64,000 nucleotides of DNA. Source: Dongia deserti. GTDB lineage: Bacteria > Pseudomonadota > Alphaproteobacteria > Dongiales > Dongiaceae. The stretch's first letter is position 1, and every line of letters begins with the position of its first letter. The position numbers and the translations under genes were made by a program. The stretch is from the NCBI RefSeq assembly GCF_003574735.1, contig NZ_QORW01000019.1, positions 53,525 to 117,524 on the forward strand, read 5' to 3'. The notes beneath the pieces were generated by a model that saw nothing but the letters and a program-made list of their open reading frames with translations, searched no databases and had not been told where the DNA came from. Positions 26,609-36,094 of the stretch are shown one piece after another.

Positions 26609-27139
26609 ATGGGAATAGCCGTGACCTATCGAACTCTTCTCGTGGCGACGTGCATGTTCGCCGTTTCCGGCCCGGCACAGGCGCAACAGGCGGCGAGCGC
26701 ACCATTCATCAACGCCGAAGGCCGAGAGATCGGGACAGTCCAACTGACCAATACGCCGCACGGCGTCCTGATCTCGGGTCAGCTGGCTGGCTTGCCGGCC
26801 GGAGAACACGGTTTCCACGTTCACGAAACGGGTCGGTGCGACGCGTCCGACGGCTTCAAGTCGGCCGGCAACCATTTTGCGCCGGCTGGGCACAGCCATG
26901 GCTTCCTTGATCCCGCCGGCCCGCATGCCGGCGACATGGCCAACCAGTCCGCCCCAGCGGACGGGACGCTGCATCTGGAGGTGTTCAACCCCTATGTGAC
27001 GCTCGACTCGGGCGAGAACTCGCTCTTCGACGCGGATGGGTCAGCGCTCGTCGTTCACGCCGATCCGGATGACTACAAGTCCCAGCCATCCGGGGATGCC
27101 GGATCTCGCATCGCGTGCGCCGTCGTCGAGAAGCCCTGA
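26609..27139 (+). CDS. sodC: Cu/Zn superoxide dismutase
   Basis: A 176-aa periplasmic enzyme that dismutates superoxide. A signal peptide (VTYRTLLVATCMFAVSGPAQA) precedes the mature domain. Copper/zinc ligands are visible in GFHVHETG, AGNHFAPAGHSHG and GPHAGDMAN, with the last copper histidine in LVVHADPDD. The paired disulfide cysteines are in GRCDAS and IACAVVE. The frame is open back to 26465, inside cysG, but ATG 26609 or GTG 26621 gives a normal secretion signal. The gene lies downstream of the nitrate operon and begins a run of stress-related genes. Confidence 0.9.
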   Translation: MGIAVTYRTLLVATCMFAVSGPAQAQQAASAPFINAEGREIGTVQLTNTPHGVLISGQLAGLPAGEHGFHVHETGRCDASDGFKSAGNHFAPAGHSHGFLDPAGPHAGDMANQSAPADGTLHLEVFNPYVTLDSGENSLFDADGSALVVHADPDDYKSQPSGDAGSRIACAVVEKP

Positions 27140-27208
27140 GCGGATCAATTCGACGCGGCAATTGTTCGGAAATGATAGCGTCGCCTGCCGCCCCAAGGAG
27201 GTTTGGTC

Positions 27209-27703
27209 ATGGAAATCAGCACTTTTCGGGACCTGTATCTTGCAGAATTGCAGGAGTTGGCCAGCGCGGAACGGGAGTTCATCGCCGGTGTCATGCGCAT
27301 CGCTCCGATGGCTTCGCATCTGAGATTGAAGAACGCGCTGATGCGGCACTGCGAAGAAGCGGAAGCTCAGAGGCAGAATATTGAATCCATCCTGCGCCGC
27401 CACAATGCCGATCCGGCGGAACATACTGATCAGGCCATGCAGGCGCTGGTCCGCGAAGGGGGCAAGATGCTGGCGATCCTTCGCGGCGACGAGGTGCGCG
27501 ACGCCGGTCTGGTCGCATCGATCCAGAAGCTCCTCCATTACCGGATCGGGGCCTACGGTACGGCAGCCGCGCTGGCTGGCCAGCTCGATCTGCGCGATGA
27601 GCAGGACATGCTCCATCAATGCCTCGAGCGCGAGAAAAGGGCCGACAAGCTGCTGACCCAGCTTGCCAAGAGCGAGGTCAATCGCAACGCCCTTGCCGCT
27701 TGA
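27209..27703 (+). CDS. DUF892 (YciE/YciF-like) ferritin-like protein
   Basis: A 164-aa, almost wholly helical protein of the DUF892 family (ISTFRDLYLAELQELASAEREF at the start). Glutamates and histidines spaced as in four-helix-bundle carboxylate proteins are visible, including HCEEAEAQRQNIE and YRIGAYGTAAALAGQL. Members are linked to osmotic and oxidative stress, but no enzymatic role is established. AAGGAGG lies seven bases before ATG 27209, an excellent ribosome site that fixes the start. It ends 10 bp before the next gene. Confidence 0.88.
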   Translation: MEISTFRDLYLAELQELASAEREFIAGVMRIAPMASHLRLKNALMRHCEEAEAQRQNIESILRRHNADPAEHTDQAMQALVREGGKMLAILRGDEVRDAGLVASIQKLLHYRIGAYGTAAALAGQLDLRDEQDMLHQCLEREKRADKLLTQLAKSEVNRNALAA

Positions 27704-27713
27704 GGAGCGTTCC

Positions 27714-28178
27714 GTGACGTTCGAGTTGAGAAGTCCGGCCTTTCGGGACCGGCAGCGGATACCGGTGAAATACACGGTCGATGGCGAGGATGTCTCGCCG
27801 GCGCTCGAGTGGTCGGATCCGCCCAGGAACACCCGCAGCTTCGCGCTGATTGTTGAGGATCCGGATGCCCCGACTGGCACATTTCGCCATTGGGGTGTGT
27901 ACAACATCATGAGCGAGCGTGATCGCCTGCCCGAGGGCATCGGTCATGGTGTCAAGACGGAGGACCTCGGCATGGGCATCAATGACTTTGGCGAGCCGCG
28001 CTATCGCGGGCCAGCGCCGCCCAAGGGGCACGGCACGCATCATTATCACTTTAAGTTGCTTGCGCTGGATGTGGAGAGCCTGATGCAAGCGCCGAAAGTC
28101 TCGGTCGCCGACATCTGGAAGGCAGCGCAAGGGCATACTCTCGGCCAAGCCGAGCTGGTCGGAACCTATTCACGGTGA
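27714..28178 (+). CDS. YbhB/YbcL-family (PEBP-fold) protein
   Basis: A 154-aa cytoplasmic protein with the phosphatidylethanolamine-binding-protein fold. The family motifs DVSPALEWSDPPRNTRSFAL (about 22-41), EDPDAPTGTFRHWGVYNI and the GPAPPKGHGTHHYHF stretch near residue 100 form the anion-binding pocket. No catalytic function is established for bacterial members. GTG 27714 follows a GAGGAG ribosome site; the longer frame starting within the previous gene is not likely. It is probably co-transcribed with the DUF892 gene. Confidence 0.88.
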   Translation: MTFELRSPAFRDRQRIPVKYTVDGEDVSPALEWSDPPRNTRSFALIVEDPDAPTGTFRHWGVYNIMSERDRLPEGIGHGVKTEDLGMGINDFGEPRYRGPAPPKGHGTHHYHFKLLALDVESLMQAPKVSVADIWKAAQGHTLGQAELVGTYSR

Positions 28179-28275
28179 GATGGCATGCCGCGTCTCCACA
28201 GGATGCGCGGTGATACGCGGCGTTGATAGCGGTTGCGGCGCCATAAATCCTAAGCATGGCTGACAGAGCGATTTC

Positions 28276-28695
28276 ATGACAAGCGATCCCGCACGCGATT
28301 GGATGTGGTCGCAGGCCTGCGAATTGCTCGCGCGGGCCGAGCGGATGCATCGCGAGTTCTTCCGGCCCATGGGGTTGCTCGCCCGCGTGCCGGTTTGGGA
28401 GCCGCCGGTCGACATCCTTGAGACGGAGGACGCGGTCCTGGTGCTGGTAGCGCTTCCGGGCGTTGACGTCGATCAAGCGCAAGCGGTCATCGAGGAGGGT
28501 CATCTAGCGATCGGCGGAGCGAGGGCGCTCCCGCCGGAGCTGCGCACCGCTACCATTCATCGGCTGGAGTTGCCGCAGGGGCGCTTCTACCGCCGCGTCC
28601 CCCTTCCGCCGGGCCGATACAGCGATGTCGGCCGCGCGGCGGTCGCCGGCTGCCTGCTCATCACTCTGCGGAAGGCGAGAGGATCCCTTGGCTGA
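28276..28695 (+). CDS. Small heat shock protein, Hsp20/alpha-crystallin family
   Basis: A 139-aa ATP-independent holdase. The alpha-crystallin domain runs from about residue 36 (VPVWEPPVDILETEDAVLVLVALPGVDVDQ) to 134. The C-terminal I/V-x-I tail motif is not obvious. The closing GCLLITLRKAR matches the last beta strands. It overlaps the proposed start of lon by 8 bp, so the two proteostasis genes are expressed together. Confidence 0.85.
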   Translation: MTSDPARDWMWSQACELLARAERMHREFFRPMGLLARVPVWEPPVDILETEDAVLVLVALPGVDVDQAQAVIEEGHLAIGGARALPPELRTATIHRLELPQGRFYRRVPLPPGRYSDVGRAAVAGCLLITLRKARGSLG

Positions 28696-31132
28696 AACAG
28701 AAATGCTGTCGCCACCTGACGACGCGCCCGCCCGTACCACGCATGGCACCGGCTATGCGCCGATCCCGCCCGATGCGGTCGCCATCGTGCCGGTGCGGAA
28801 CACCGTGCTGTTCCCAGGGCTTGTGCTGCCAATCACGATCGGCCGGAAGAAGTCCGCCATGGCGGCACAGCATGCCCTGCGCGAGCAACAGCAGGTGGGT
28901 ATCCTGCTGCAGCGCGACGCGGAGCAGCAGGATCCCGCGCCGCTCGATATGTACCGGATCGGCACGATCGCCAACATCGTCCGCTTTGTAACGGCCCCAG
29001 ACGGATCGCACCATCTCGTCTGCCAGGGAGAGCAGCGGTTCCAGATTATGGAATTCCTCGTCGGCTGGCCGTTCCTCGTGGCGCGCATCCTGCGCATGCC
29101 GGAGCCTGAGACGCACACGCCGGAGGTCGAAGCACGCTTTGTCAATCTGAAGAGCCAAGGGGTCGAGGCGATGCAGTTGCTGCCGCAGGCGCCTACGGAA
29201 CTGGTCAGTGCTGTCCAGTCCATCGACTCGCCTGCGGCCCTGGCCGACTTCGCCATTTCCTACATGGATGTGAAGCCGGCGGAGAAGCAGGAGGTGCTGG
29301 AAACGCTCGATGTTCTCGCCCGCATGGAGAAGGTCTCAAGCCTCCTTGGCCATCGCATCGAGGTGCTGCGCCTGTCGCGAGAGATCAGCCGGCAGACCAA
29401 GGCGGCCCTGGACGAGCGCCAGCGCGAGGTCCTGCTGCGCGAGCAGATGGCGGCGATTCAACGCCAGCTCGGCGAAGGCGAGGAGGGCAAGGCCGCCGAG
29501 ATCGCGGAACTGGAGCAGGCGATCGCCAAGGCTGGCATGCCCAAGGAGGTCGAGGAACACGCCGCCAAGGAGCTGCGCCGGTTGCAACGTATGCCGGAAT
29601 CCGTCGCCGAATACGGCATGGTTCGATCCTATCTCGATTGGCTGATCGAGCTGCCGTGGAGCCTGCCCGAGGAGATACCCATCGATATCAAGGAGGCCCG
29701 ACGCATTCTGGATGAAGACCATTTCGGGCTGGAGAAGATCAAGCAGCGGATCGTGGAATATCTCGCGGTCCGCAAGCTGGCGCCGCAGGGCAGGGCGCCG
29801 ATCCTGTGCTTCGTCGGCCCGCCCGGCGTCGGCAAGACCTCGCTCGGCCAGTCGATCGCACGCGCGATGAACCGCAAGTTCGGGCGCGTAAGCCTGGGTG
29901 GCGTGCACGACGAAGCGGAAATCCGCGGCCACCGCCGCACCTACATTGGCGCTCTGCCGGGTAACATCATCCAGGCGATCCGCAAGGCAGGCACGCGCAA
30001 TTGCGTGATGATGCTGGACGAGATCGACAAGCTCGGCGCCAGCATCCAGGGCGATCCGCGCGCCGCTATGCTCGAAGTGCTGGACCCGGAGCAGAACAGC
30101 ACGTTCCGCGACAACTACCTCGGGGTGCCATTCGATCTGAGCCGGGTGATTTTCCTCACGACCGCCAACATGCTCGATACCATACCCGGCCCCTTGCGGG
30201 ACCGTATGGAGATCATCAGCCTTGCTGGTTACACGGTCGAGGAGAAGCTGCAGATCGCGCGCCGCTATCTTCTGCGCCGACAGTTGGAGGCGAACGGTCT
30301 CAAGGAGGGGCAGGCGGAGGTCGCCGGTGAGGCGATCCGCCAAACGATCCAGCAATACACCCGCGAGGCCGGTGTCAGAAATCTGGAGCGCGAGATCGGC
30401 CGTATTCTACGCCATGCCGTCGTCCGCATCGCGGAGGGGGAGAGCGGTCCGATCCGGATCGGCACCCAGGATCTGACCACCATCCTGGGCGCGCCGCGCT
30501 TCGAGAGCGAGGTCGCGATGCGCACCAGCATTTCCGGTGTCGCCACCGGTCTCGCCTGGACGCCGGTCGGCGGCGAGATCCTGTTCATCGAGGCGACGCG
30601 GATGCCGGGAAGCGGGAAGCTCATCCTGACCGGGCAGTTGGGCGGCGTCATGAGGGAGAGCGTCCAGGCCGCGCTCAGCATCGTGAAGAATCGCGCAGGT
30701 TCCCTGGGTATTGACCCGGAGCGCCTCGACAGGTCCGACATTCACGTCCATGTGCCCGCAGGTGCAACCCCGAAAGACGGCCCCAGCGCGGGCATCGCGA
30801 TGTTTTTGGCGCTGGCCTCGCTGTTCTCCAAACGCACCGTGCGCAGCGACACCGCGATGACCGGCGAGATCAGCTTGCGCGGCCTGGTGCTGCCGGTCGG
30901 CGGCATCAAGGAAAAGGTCGTCGCCGCCCATCGCGCCGGCGTCAAACGCGTGATGCTGCCAACGCGAAACCGGAAAGATTTCGAGGACATCCCCGAAGAA
31001 GTCCGCAACGCGATCGAGTTCCTGTGGCTTGAGCGTGTGGATGAGGCCGTGGCATTTGCGCTCGATGCTGCCGAACATCGCGAGGCAGAGACCCCTACAC
31101 CCGCCGAGCGCGCCGCCGCCGCAGGACCCTGA
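28688..31132 (+). CDS. lon: ATP-dependent protease Lon
   Basis: An 814-aa AAA+ serine protease that degrades misfolded and regulatory proteins. The N-terminal substrate domain covers about 20-215, a coiled coil about 235-300, and the AAA+ module has Walker A GPPGVGKTS near residue 377. The protease domain has the Ser-Lys dyad at S700 (DGPSAGIA) and K743 (GGIKEKVVAAH), separated by 43 residues as in E. coli Lon. TTG 28688 follows an AGAGG site and overlaps the Hsp20 stop; ATG 28703 is the alternative. The sequence is a diverged Lon and may be a second copy besides the usual clpX-linked one. Confidence 0.92.
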   Translation: MAETEMLSPPDDAPARTTHGTGYAPIPPDAVAIVPVRNTVLFPGLVLPITIGRKKSAMAAQHALREQQQVGILLQRDAEQQDPAPLDMYRIGTIANIVRFVTAPDGSHHLVCQGEQRFQIMEFLVGWPFLVARILRMPEPETHTPEVEARFVNLKSQGVEAMQLLPQAPTELVSAVQSIDSPAALADFAISYMDVKPAEKQEVLETLDVLARMEKVSSLLGHRIEVLRLSREISRQTKAALDERQREVLLREQMAAIQRQLGEGEEGKAAEIAELEQAIAKAGMPKEVEEHAAKELRRLQRMPESVAEYGMVRSYLDWLIELPWSLPEEIPIDIKEARRILDEDHFGLEKIKQRIVEYLAVRKLAPQGRAPILCFVGPPGVGKTSLGQSIARAMNRKFGRVSLGGVHDEAEIRGHRRTYIGALPGNIIQAIRKAGTRNCVMMLDEIDKLGASIQGDPRAAMLEVLDPEQNSTFRDNYLGVPFDLSRVIFLTTANMLDTIPGPLRDRMEIISLAGYTVEEKLQIARRYLLRRQLEANGLKEGQAEVAGEAIRQTIQQYTREAGVRNLEREIGRILRHAVVRIAEGESGPIRIGTQDLTTILGAPRFESEVAMRTSISGVATGLAWTPVGGEILFIEATRMPGSGKLILTGQLGGVMRESVQAALSIVKNRAGSLGIDPERLDRSDIHVHVPAGATPKDGPSAGIAMFLALASLFSKRTVRSDTAMTGEISLRGLVLPVGGIKEKVVAAHRAGVKRVMLPTRNRKDFEDIPEEVRNAIEFLWLERVDEAVAFALDAAEHREAETPTPAERAAAAGP

Positions 31133-31143
31133 TCCTCGTTTGT

Positions 31144-31169
31144 GCCGCCATCCGCGGCGCGCTATTTTT
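31144..31169 (+). terminator. Possible terminator after lon
   Basis: GCCGC-CATCC-GCGGC forms a 5-bp GC stem 11 bp after the lon stop. A T-run (31165-31169) follows after six bases. The distance between stem and T-run makes it a weak candidate. Confidence 0.35.
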
Positions 31170-31178
31170 GAAATCCAT

Positions 31179-31207
31179 TTGACATATTGCCGTTGTCGGT
31201 CTTAGCG
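31179..31207 (+). promoter_or_regulatory. Possible sigma-70 promoter of the ROK operon
   Basis: A perfect TTGACA lies at 31179-31184, 48 bp before the ROK start codon. Seventeen bases later the sequence is TTAGCG, a poor -10 box. The -35 match and position make a promoter plausible, possibly requiring an activator. Confidence 0.3.
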
Positions 31208-31232
31208 TGTTCGGAGCAAGGGACGCGCAGGC

Positions 31233-32408
31233 ATGGCGCTGAAGGGGACGAACCAGGGATCGGGGCGGCCTTACAACCGCCGTATTGTACTGGAGACGGT
31301 CCGGCTCCATGGCCCGATCGCGCGTGGGGACATCGCCAAGCGCGTGGGGTTGACGGTCCAGACCGTCTCGAACATCGTCCGCGAGTTGGAGCTTGAGGGC
31401 TTTGTGCTGGGTGCCCGCGAGCTGCCCAAGGGGCGCGGCCTGCCACCGACATTTCTGAATATCAATCCCGATGGCGGCCATGCCATCGGCGTGCACGTCA
31501 CACCGGTCGGCCTGAAAGCGGCGCTGATCAATCTGGCCGGCGAAGTCATCGGAGAGCGCGAGAAAAAGCTGCGGCAGATGCGTCCCGATCGGGCTTTCCG
31601 GGAGATCGGCATTCTCGTGACGAGTCTTCGCAAGTTGCGGCCGCGCGGCCGTATGCTTGGCATTGGCCTCGCGATGCCGGGTCCCTTCGATGTGGAATCT
31701 ATGAGCTTCGTCGGCCCGACGACGCTGGAGGGGTGGAAGGGAATCCCCATCCGGGAGCGGCTTGCCAAGCTTACGGGCCTGCCGGCTTTCATCGAGACCG
31801 ACATGGCTGCAGCGGCTTTAGGTGAAAGGCTCTATGGCGCCGGACGAACGCTGCGGGAGTTCTATTATCTCTATTTCGGAGTTGGTCTGGGTGGTTGCCT
31901 CGTGCATGAAGGCGCGCCTTTGCGCGGCGCCTTCGGCAATGCCGGCGAAATCGGGCACCTGCCGCTCGTCCCGAACGGGGAGCCGTGTCCGTGCGGCAAC
32001 CGGGGATGCCTGGAACGCTATCTGTCATTGGAAGCGATGGGGCGCCGCTCGGCATCCGTTGGTGTCGATGGATGGGTCGCGGAAGCTGCACCTTTGCTGC
32101 GTGCAGCCCTGGTTGCCATCGAAAACCTGTTCGATCCGGAAACCATTGTCATTGGCGGGCCGGCTGATGAGTCGATCCTGACGCGACTGGTCGAAGCCGC
32201 CGAGCCGCTCGCACACTCGGTCTCGGAGCGACGGGGGCGGGCAGCACCGCGCATCACGCGCGCAGTCGATGGCGCGAACGCGGCGCTGCGTGGAGCAGCC
32301 GCGCTGGCGGTCGCTGGCGTGCTGTCACCGCGCTTCGGCTCGCTGTTCGCAAACGACGAAGAGAGTAGCGCGCCGGTGCGAGCCCAACCCGCAACGGAGG
32401 CGGCGTGA
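31233..32408 (+). CDS. ROK-family transcriptional regulator
   Basis: A 391-aa protein. A winged helix-turn-helix occupies about residues 15-75 ([39 protein letters not shown]). A ROK sugar-kinase-like domain follows, with the zinc-site motif [17 protein letters not shown] near residues 249-265. It probably senses a sugar or sugar phosphate and represses or activates the operon that begins with it. Its stop overlaps the start of the ABC ATPase gene (ATGA-type), so regulator and transporter are one transcript. No palindrome stands out upstream, so the operator is not assigned. Confidence 0.9.
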   Translation: MALKGTNQGSGRPYNRRIVLETVRLHGPIARGDIAKRVGLTVQTVSNIVRELELEGFVLGARELPKGRGLPPTFLNINPDGGHAIGVHVTPVGLKAALINLAGEVIGEREKKLRQMRPDRAFREIGILVTSLRKLRPRGRMLGIGLAMPGPFDVESMSFVGPTTLEGWKGIPIRERLAKLTGLPAFIETDMAAAALGERLYGAGRTLREFYYLYFGVGLGGCLVHEGAPLRGAFGNAGEIGHLPLVPNGEPCPCGNRGCLERYLSLEAMGRRSASVGVDGWVAEAAPLLRAALVAIENLFDPETIVIGGPADESILTRLVEAAEPLAHSVSERRGRAAPRITRAVDGANAALRGAAALAVAGVLSPRFGSLFANDEESSAPVRAQPATEAA

Positions 32409-33175
32409 TGGCAGAGGCGCCTTTGCTCCGGCTGGAGGGGATCACCAAGAACTTCGGCGCGATCCAAGCGCTGCGGGGCATCAGCTTCGAGATCCACCGC
32501 GGTGAGGTGGTGGCGCTGCTTGGGGACAACGGCGCCGGCAAGTCGACCTTGGTCAAGATCATCGCGGGCGGGCTCGAGCAAAGCGCAGGAAAGGTGATCT
32601 TCGAGGGCGAAGAAAGACGCTTCGCGTCGCCGGCGGAGGCCAAGGCGGCCGGCATCGAGACCGTCTATCAGGATCTCTCGCTCTGCACCAACGTCGATGT
32701 GGTCGCGAATTTCTTCATGGGGCGCGAGATCGTCAAGCGCTGGTTCGGCATTCCGATCCTGCAGGAGGCGGAAATGGAGGCGGCGGTCGCGAACGCGATG
32801 GCCAATGCGGGCACGCGGATACCGTCGCTGCGGACCAACGTGGAGCACTTGTCCGGCGGTCAGCGCCAGGCCATCGAGCTCAACCGCTTCGTCCATTGGG
32901 GCGGCAAGCTGGTGCTGCTGGATGAGCCGTTCGCGGCGCTCGGCGTGGAGCAGACGCGGCGGGGGCTGGAGATGATCAAGCGGATCGCGGCGCAAGGCAT
33001 CGGCGTCGTCATCATCACCCACATTATGGCGCAGGCCTTTCAGGTCGCCGACCGCATCGTGGTGATCCGTCAAGGTGTTGTGGCGGGCGACGTGCAGCGA
33101 ACCGCGACCAGCCCCGATGAAGTCGTGCAAATGATCACAGGCGAGGCAGTGCAAGGCCAAGCCCAACAAGCGTAG
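32408..33175 (+). CDS. Carbohydrate ABC transporter ATP-binding protein
   Basis: A 255-aa single NBD of the CUT2 type (FrcA-like), not the double-domain RbsA form. Walker [11 protein letters not shown], signature [11 protein letters not shown] and Walker [13 protein letters not shown] are present; the H-loop is [18 protein letters not shown]. In the signature region NRFVHWGGK replaces the more common ARAL sequence after QRQ. It should pair as a homodimer with the permease at 34272. ATG 32408 is preferred over the GTG one codon earlier. Confidence 0.9.
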   Translation: MAEAPLLRLEGITKNFGAIQALRGISFEIHRGEVVALLGDNGAGKSTLVKIIAGGLEQSAGKVIFEGEERRFASPAEAKAAGIETVYQDLSLCTNVDVVANFFMGREIVKRWFGIPILQEAEMEAAVANAMANAGTRIPSLRTNVEHLSGGQRQAIELNRFVHWGGKLVLLDEPFAALGVEQTRRGLEMIKRIAAQGIGVVIITHIMAQAFQVADRIVVIRQGVVAGDVQRTATSPDEVVQMITGEAVQGQAQQA

Positions 33176-33217
33176 CCAAGGGGCTGCGCAAAACCGGAAG
33201 GACAGAGGAGAAGCAAC

Positions 33218-34261
33218 ATGAAACGTCTGTTGAGTAGCGTGATTGCCGCCCTGGCAATCCTGGCAGCCGTAGCGGTCGCGCCGGCTTGGGCGGAATCGAA
33301 GGGGAAGATCTACTACATGGTGCCGACGCTGCTGGACGAGTTCCAGACTGAGTCGGTGGCTGCGATCGAGAAATTTCTCAAAGACGTCGGCTACGAGCCC
33401 GTCACGCTCAACGCCGACAACAAGACCGACCTGCAGCAGAGCCAGATGAACGACGTCATCAACCTGAAGCCGAAGGCGATCGTCCTGGCGGCGGTCGATT
33501 TCAATGCTCTGCAGCCCTCGATCGAAAAGGCGCGCGCTGCCGGCATTCCCGTCATGATCTTCGACCGGCAGATCACGGAGACACAGTCGGACTTCACCTC
33601 TGTCGCTGGCACGGTCGAAATCGGCTACGTCGCGGCCGGCGAGATCCAGCGCCTGCTGAAGGAGAAGAACGGCTCAGTCAAGGGCAAGGTGCTCCAGGTC
33701 CTGGGCGACCCGGCGGATCCCTACACCCTCGACATCCAGCAGGGCTTCGAGGAGCGGATGAAGGAATTCCCGGACGTCAAGATCATCTCGCTGCCGGCCA
33801 TGCAGTGGGAAGCGTCGAACGCCGGCACCATTGTCGCCGACCAGATGCTGGCTAATCCGGACATCGATCTGATCTTCGTGCACGCGGCGCACCTCGCGGT
33901 CGCTGCCGTGGCGTCTCTCGAGGCCAAGGGCAAGAAGCCGGGCGACGTGCTGCTCGTCTCCTCCAATGGCGCGCCGGTGGGCCTCGATCTTATCCGCAGG
34001 GGCTGGGAGCAGGTGGAAGTGGAGCAGCCGCTCTACGCCCAGGCTGCGGCGATCGGCATGTTCGCCGACAAGGTGGTCAACAAGGAGGAGATCAAGCCGG
34101 GCAAGTACAACGTGCTTGGCCTGGAATCCGAGCTCACCATCGAATCGTGGGGACCGAACCTCAAGATTCCCGGCGCGGCCATCACCAAGGAGAACGTGGA
34201 CGACTCACGCTTCTGGGGCAACCTGAAGGCACCAGCCGAACCGATCAAGCCGGTGGAATGA
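33218..34261 (+). CDS. Sugar ABC transporter substrate-binding protein (CUT2 type)
   Basis: A 347-aa periplasmic protein with a signal peptide (about 1-25, ending PAWAES) and a type I periplasmic binding fold (PF13407-like). [23 protein letters not shown] opens the fold, and pentose/polyol-type contact regions follow ([25 protein letters not shown]). An AGAGGAGAAG site precedes ATG 33218. It lies between its ATPase and permease genes. Together with the SDR dehydrogenases downstream, a polyol or rare sugar substrate is a reasonable guess only. Confidence 0.9.
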   Translation: MKRLLSSVIAALAILAAVAVAPAWAESKGKIYYMVPTLLDEFQTESVAAIEKFLKDVGYEPVTLNADNKTDLQQSQMNDVINLKPKAIVLAAVDFNALQPSIEKARAAGIPVMIFDRQITETQSDFTSVAGTVEIGYVAAGEIQRLLKEKNGSVKGKVLQVLGDPADPYTLDIQQGFEERMKEFPDVKIISLPAMQWEASNAGTIVADQMLANPDIDLIFVHAAHLAVAAVASLEAKGKKPGDVLLVSSNGAPVGLDLIRRGWEQVEVEQPLYAQAAAIGMFADKVVNKEEIKPGKYNVLGLESELTIESWGPNLKIPGAAITKENVDDSRFWGNLKAPAEPIKPVE

Positions 34262-34271
34262 GCGGGTTGCA

Positions 34272-35333
34272 ATGAATTCCGATCAGGCAGCCTCCGGAGC
34301 GAAGCGCTCCGGAGGCCGATCTTCCAGCCTTGCAGTGCGACTGCGAGACCGCCGCGCATTGGCCGAGTTTGTCCTCGACAATCTCGTCTGGCTGATGCTG
34401 GCGGTCGTGCTGATCGTGTTCTCGAGCACGATCCCTCACTTCTTCCAGATCGGAATCTTCGCCAACATCGTGGAGCAATCCACCTTCGTCGGCGTCATGG
34501 CCATCGGCCTTGCCATCGTCATCATCGCCGGCAACATGGATTTGTCGGTGGAATCGGTGGCGGCGTTGACGGCCATGGTGACCGGCATCCTGTTCTGCGC
34601 GCGCGGCATCGGGCTTGGCGTGACACTGACGCCGGAATGGCTGGTGATCCCCGCTTCGCTGGCGCTGGCGCTGGTGGTCGGCGGGCTGGTCGGCGCGATC
34701 AATGGCTTCCTCGTCGTGCGGCTCAATATGAATGCGTTCATCGTGACGCTCGCTGGTTATATCTGGGTGCGCGGGCTGGTCGTTGCCATCTCCGGTGGGC
34801 GCTCGGCCCAGGATCTGGCGCCCTCGCTGCGCTTCATGGGCATTCAGACTGTCGCACATGTCCCTCTGATTGCATGGCTGGCGATCGCCTGCTTTGTGAT
34901 CTTCACCTTCGTCATGGCGAAAACGCCGTTCGGCCGCCATGTCACGATGATCGGCGGCAATCCGGTCGCGACGTTCCGCGCGGGGATCAAGGTCGATCGC
35001 CTGGTGCTCATCACGTTCGTGGTGGCGGGCGCAGTTGCCGGCCTGGCCGGATGGCTGCTGGCCATCCGCACGTCGGGCGCGACCGCCAATCTCGGCACCG
35101 GCATGCTGTTCAATGCATTCGCGGCAGTGGTGATCGGCGGCGTCAGCCTCAAGGGCGGCATCGGGCGTCTGCCCGGAGTCTATGCGGGCGTGCTGCTGCT
35201 GTCGTCGATCCACACTGCGATCAATCTGATGGGGCTTCCGGCGCATTACACGCAGATGATCCTGGGTGCGCTGGTTCTGGCCGCCGTGCTTCTCGACACC
35301 GTGAAACTCCGGATCCGGCAGAAGTTCGTATGA
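34272..35333 (+). CDS. Sugar ABC transporter permease (CUT2/RbsC type)
   Basis: A 353-aa inner-membrane protein with 8-10 hydrophobic segments of the branched-chain/ribose permease family. The hydrophilic N-terminus has about 35 residues. The conserved cytoplasmic loop GRHVTMIGGNPVATFRAGI is at about residues 220-238 and GGVSLKGGIGRLPGVYAG at about 290-307. It starts 10 bp after the binding protein gene and overlaps the next SDR gene (ATGA), which ties transport directly to catabolism. Confidence 0.9.
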   Translation: MNSDQAASGAKRSGGRSSSLAVRLRDRRALAEFVLDNLVWLMLAVVLIVFSSTIPHFFQIGIFANIVEQSTFVGVMAIGLAIVIIAGNMDLSVESVAALTAMVTGILFCARGIGLGVTLTPEWLVIPASLALALVVGGLVGAINGFLVVRLNMNAFIVTLAGYIWVRGLVVAISGGRSAQDLAPSLRFMGIQTVAHVPLIAWLAIACFVIFTFVMAKTPFGRHVTMIGGNPVATFRAGIKVDRLVLITFVVAGAVAGLAGWLLAIRTSGATANLGTGMLFNAFAAVVIGGVSLKGGIGRLPGVYAGVLLLSSIHTAINLMGLPAHYTQMILGALVLAAVLLDTVKLRIRQKFV

Positions 35334-36091
35334 GGCTCAAGGACCGCATCGCTCTCATCATCGGCGCCGCGCGCGGCATCGGCGCCGGCATCGCCGCGCG
35401 ATTCGTGGAGGAGGGCGCGCAGATCGTCATCGCCGATCGCGAGCCCGCGGGAGAAGCCACCGCAAGTCGCCTCGGCGGTCGTTTCCTTCAGATCGATATC
35501 GCCCAGAAGGCCGACGCCGAGCGCGCCGTGGCAACAGCGCTTGAGCAATGTGGGCAGCTCGACATTCTGGTGCAGAACGCCGGCATCTATCCCTGGACCC
35601 TGATCGAGAACATCGAGCCGGAGGAGTGGGACAGCGTGCTGGCGGTGAATCTCAAGGGCACCTATCTGGCGGCCCGTGCCGCCCTGGCCCCGATGAAAGC
35701 CCAGCGTTCCGGGCGCATGATCTTCACCTCCTCCATCACCGGCCCGCGCGTGACCAGTCCCGGCCACGGGCACTATTCCGCCAGCAAGGCGGGCATCAAT
35801 GGCTTCATCAAGGCCGCGGCCCTGGAGTTCGCGCCCTATGGCATCACCGTAAACGGGGTGGAGCCGGGCAACATCCTGACGGAGGGCGTGAAGGAAGCGC
35901 GTAGCGCGGCCTTCATCCAGTCGATGCAGGACATGATCCCGCTCGGCCGCCTCGGCACGCCGCGCGACGTGGCAAATGCCGTGCTGTTCCTGGCTTCGGA
36001 CGATGCCGCCTACATCACCGGCACGACCATCGTGGTAGATGGCGGCCAGACCTTGCCAGAAGGCGCGGACTTCCGTCTGAATCCGGACTAG
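35330..36091 (+). CDS. SDR-family oxidoreductase 1 of the sugar operon
   Basis: A 253-aa classical short-chain dehydrogenase. The cofactor motif GAARGIGAGIA lies at residues 11-21, NAG-type sequence QNAGIYPW near 83, catalytic Ser near 136 (TSSITGP) and YSASK near 150-154. ATG 35330 overlaps the permease stop. An acidic residue after strand 2 (ADRE) suggests NAD rather than NADP. It is expected to oxidise the imported polyol/sugar or an intermediate. It is similar in layout to, but distinct from, the next gene. Confidence 0.88.
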   Translation: MRLKDRIALIIGAARGIGAGIAARFVEEGAQIVIADREPAGEATASRLGGRFLQIDIAQKADAERAVATALEQCGQLDILVQNAGIYPWTLIENIEPEEWDSVLAVNLKGTYLAARAALAPMKAQRSGRMIFTSSITGPRVTSPGHGHYSASKAGINGFIKAAALEFAPYGITVNGVEPGNILTEGVKEARSAAFIQSMQDMIPLGRLGTPRDVANAVLFLASDDAAYITGTTIVVDGGQTLPEGADFRLNPD

Positions 36092-36094
36092 ACC

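Noticed and set aside
34637..35329. Upstream extension of the first SDR gene frame
   Set aside because: It runs through the permease gene in another frame. The real start is ATG 35330, overlapping the permease stop.
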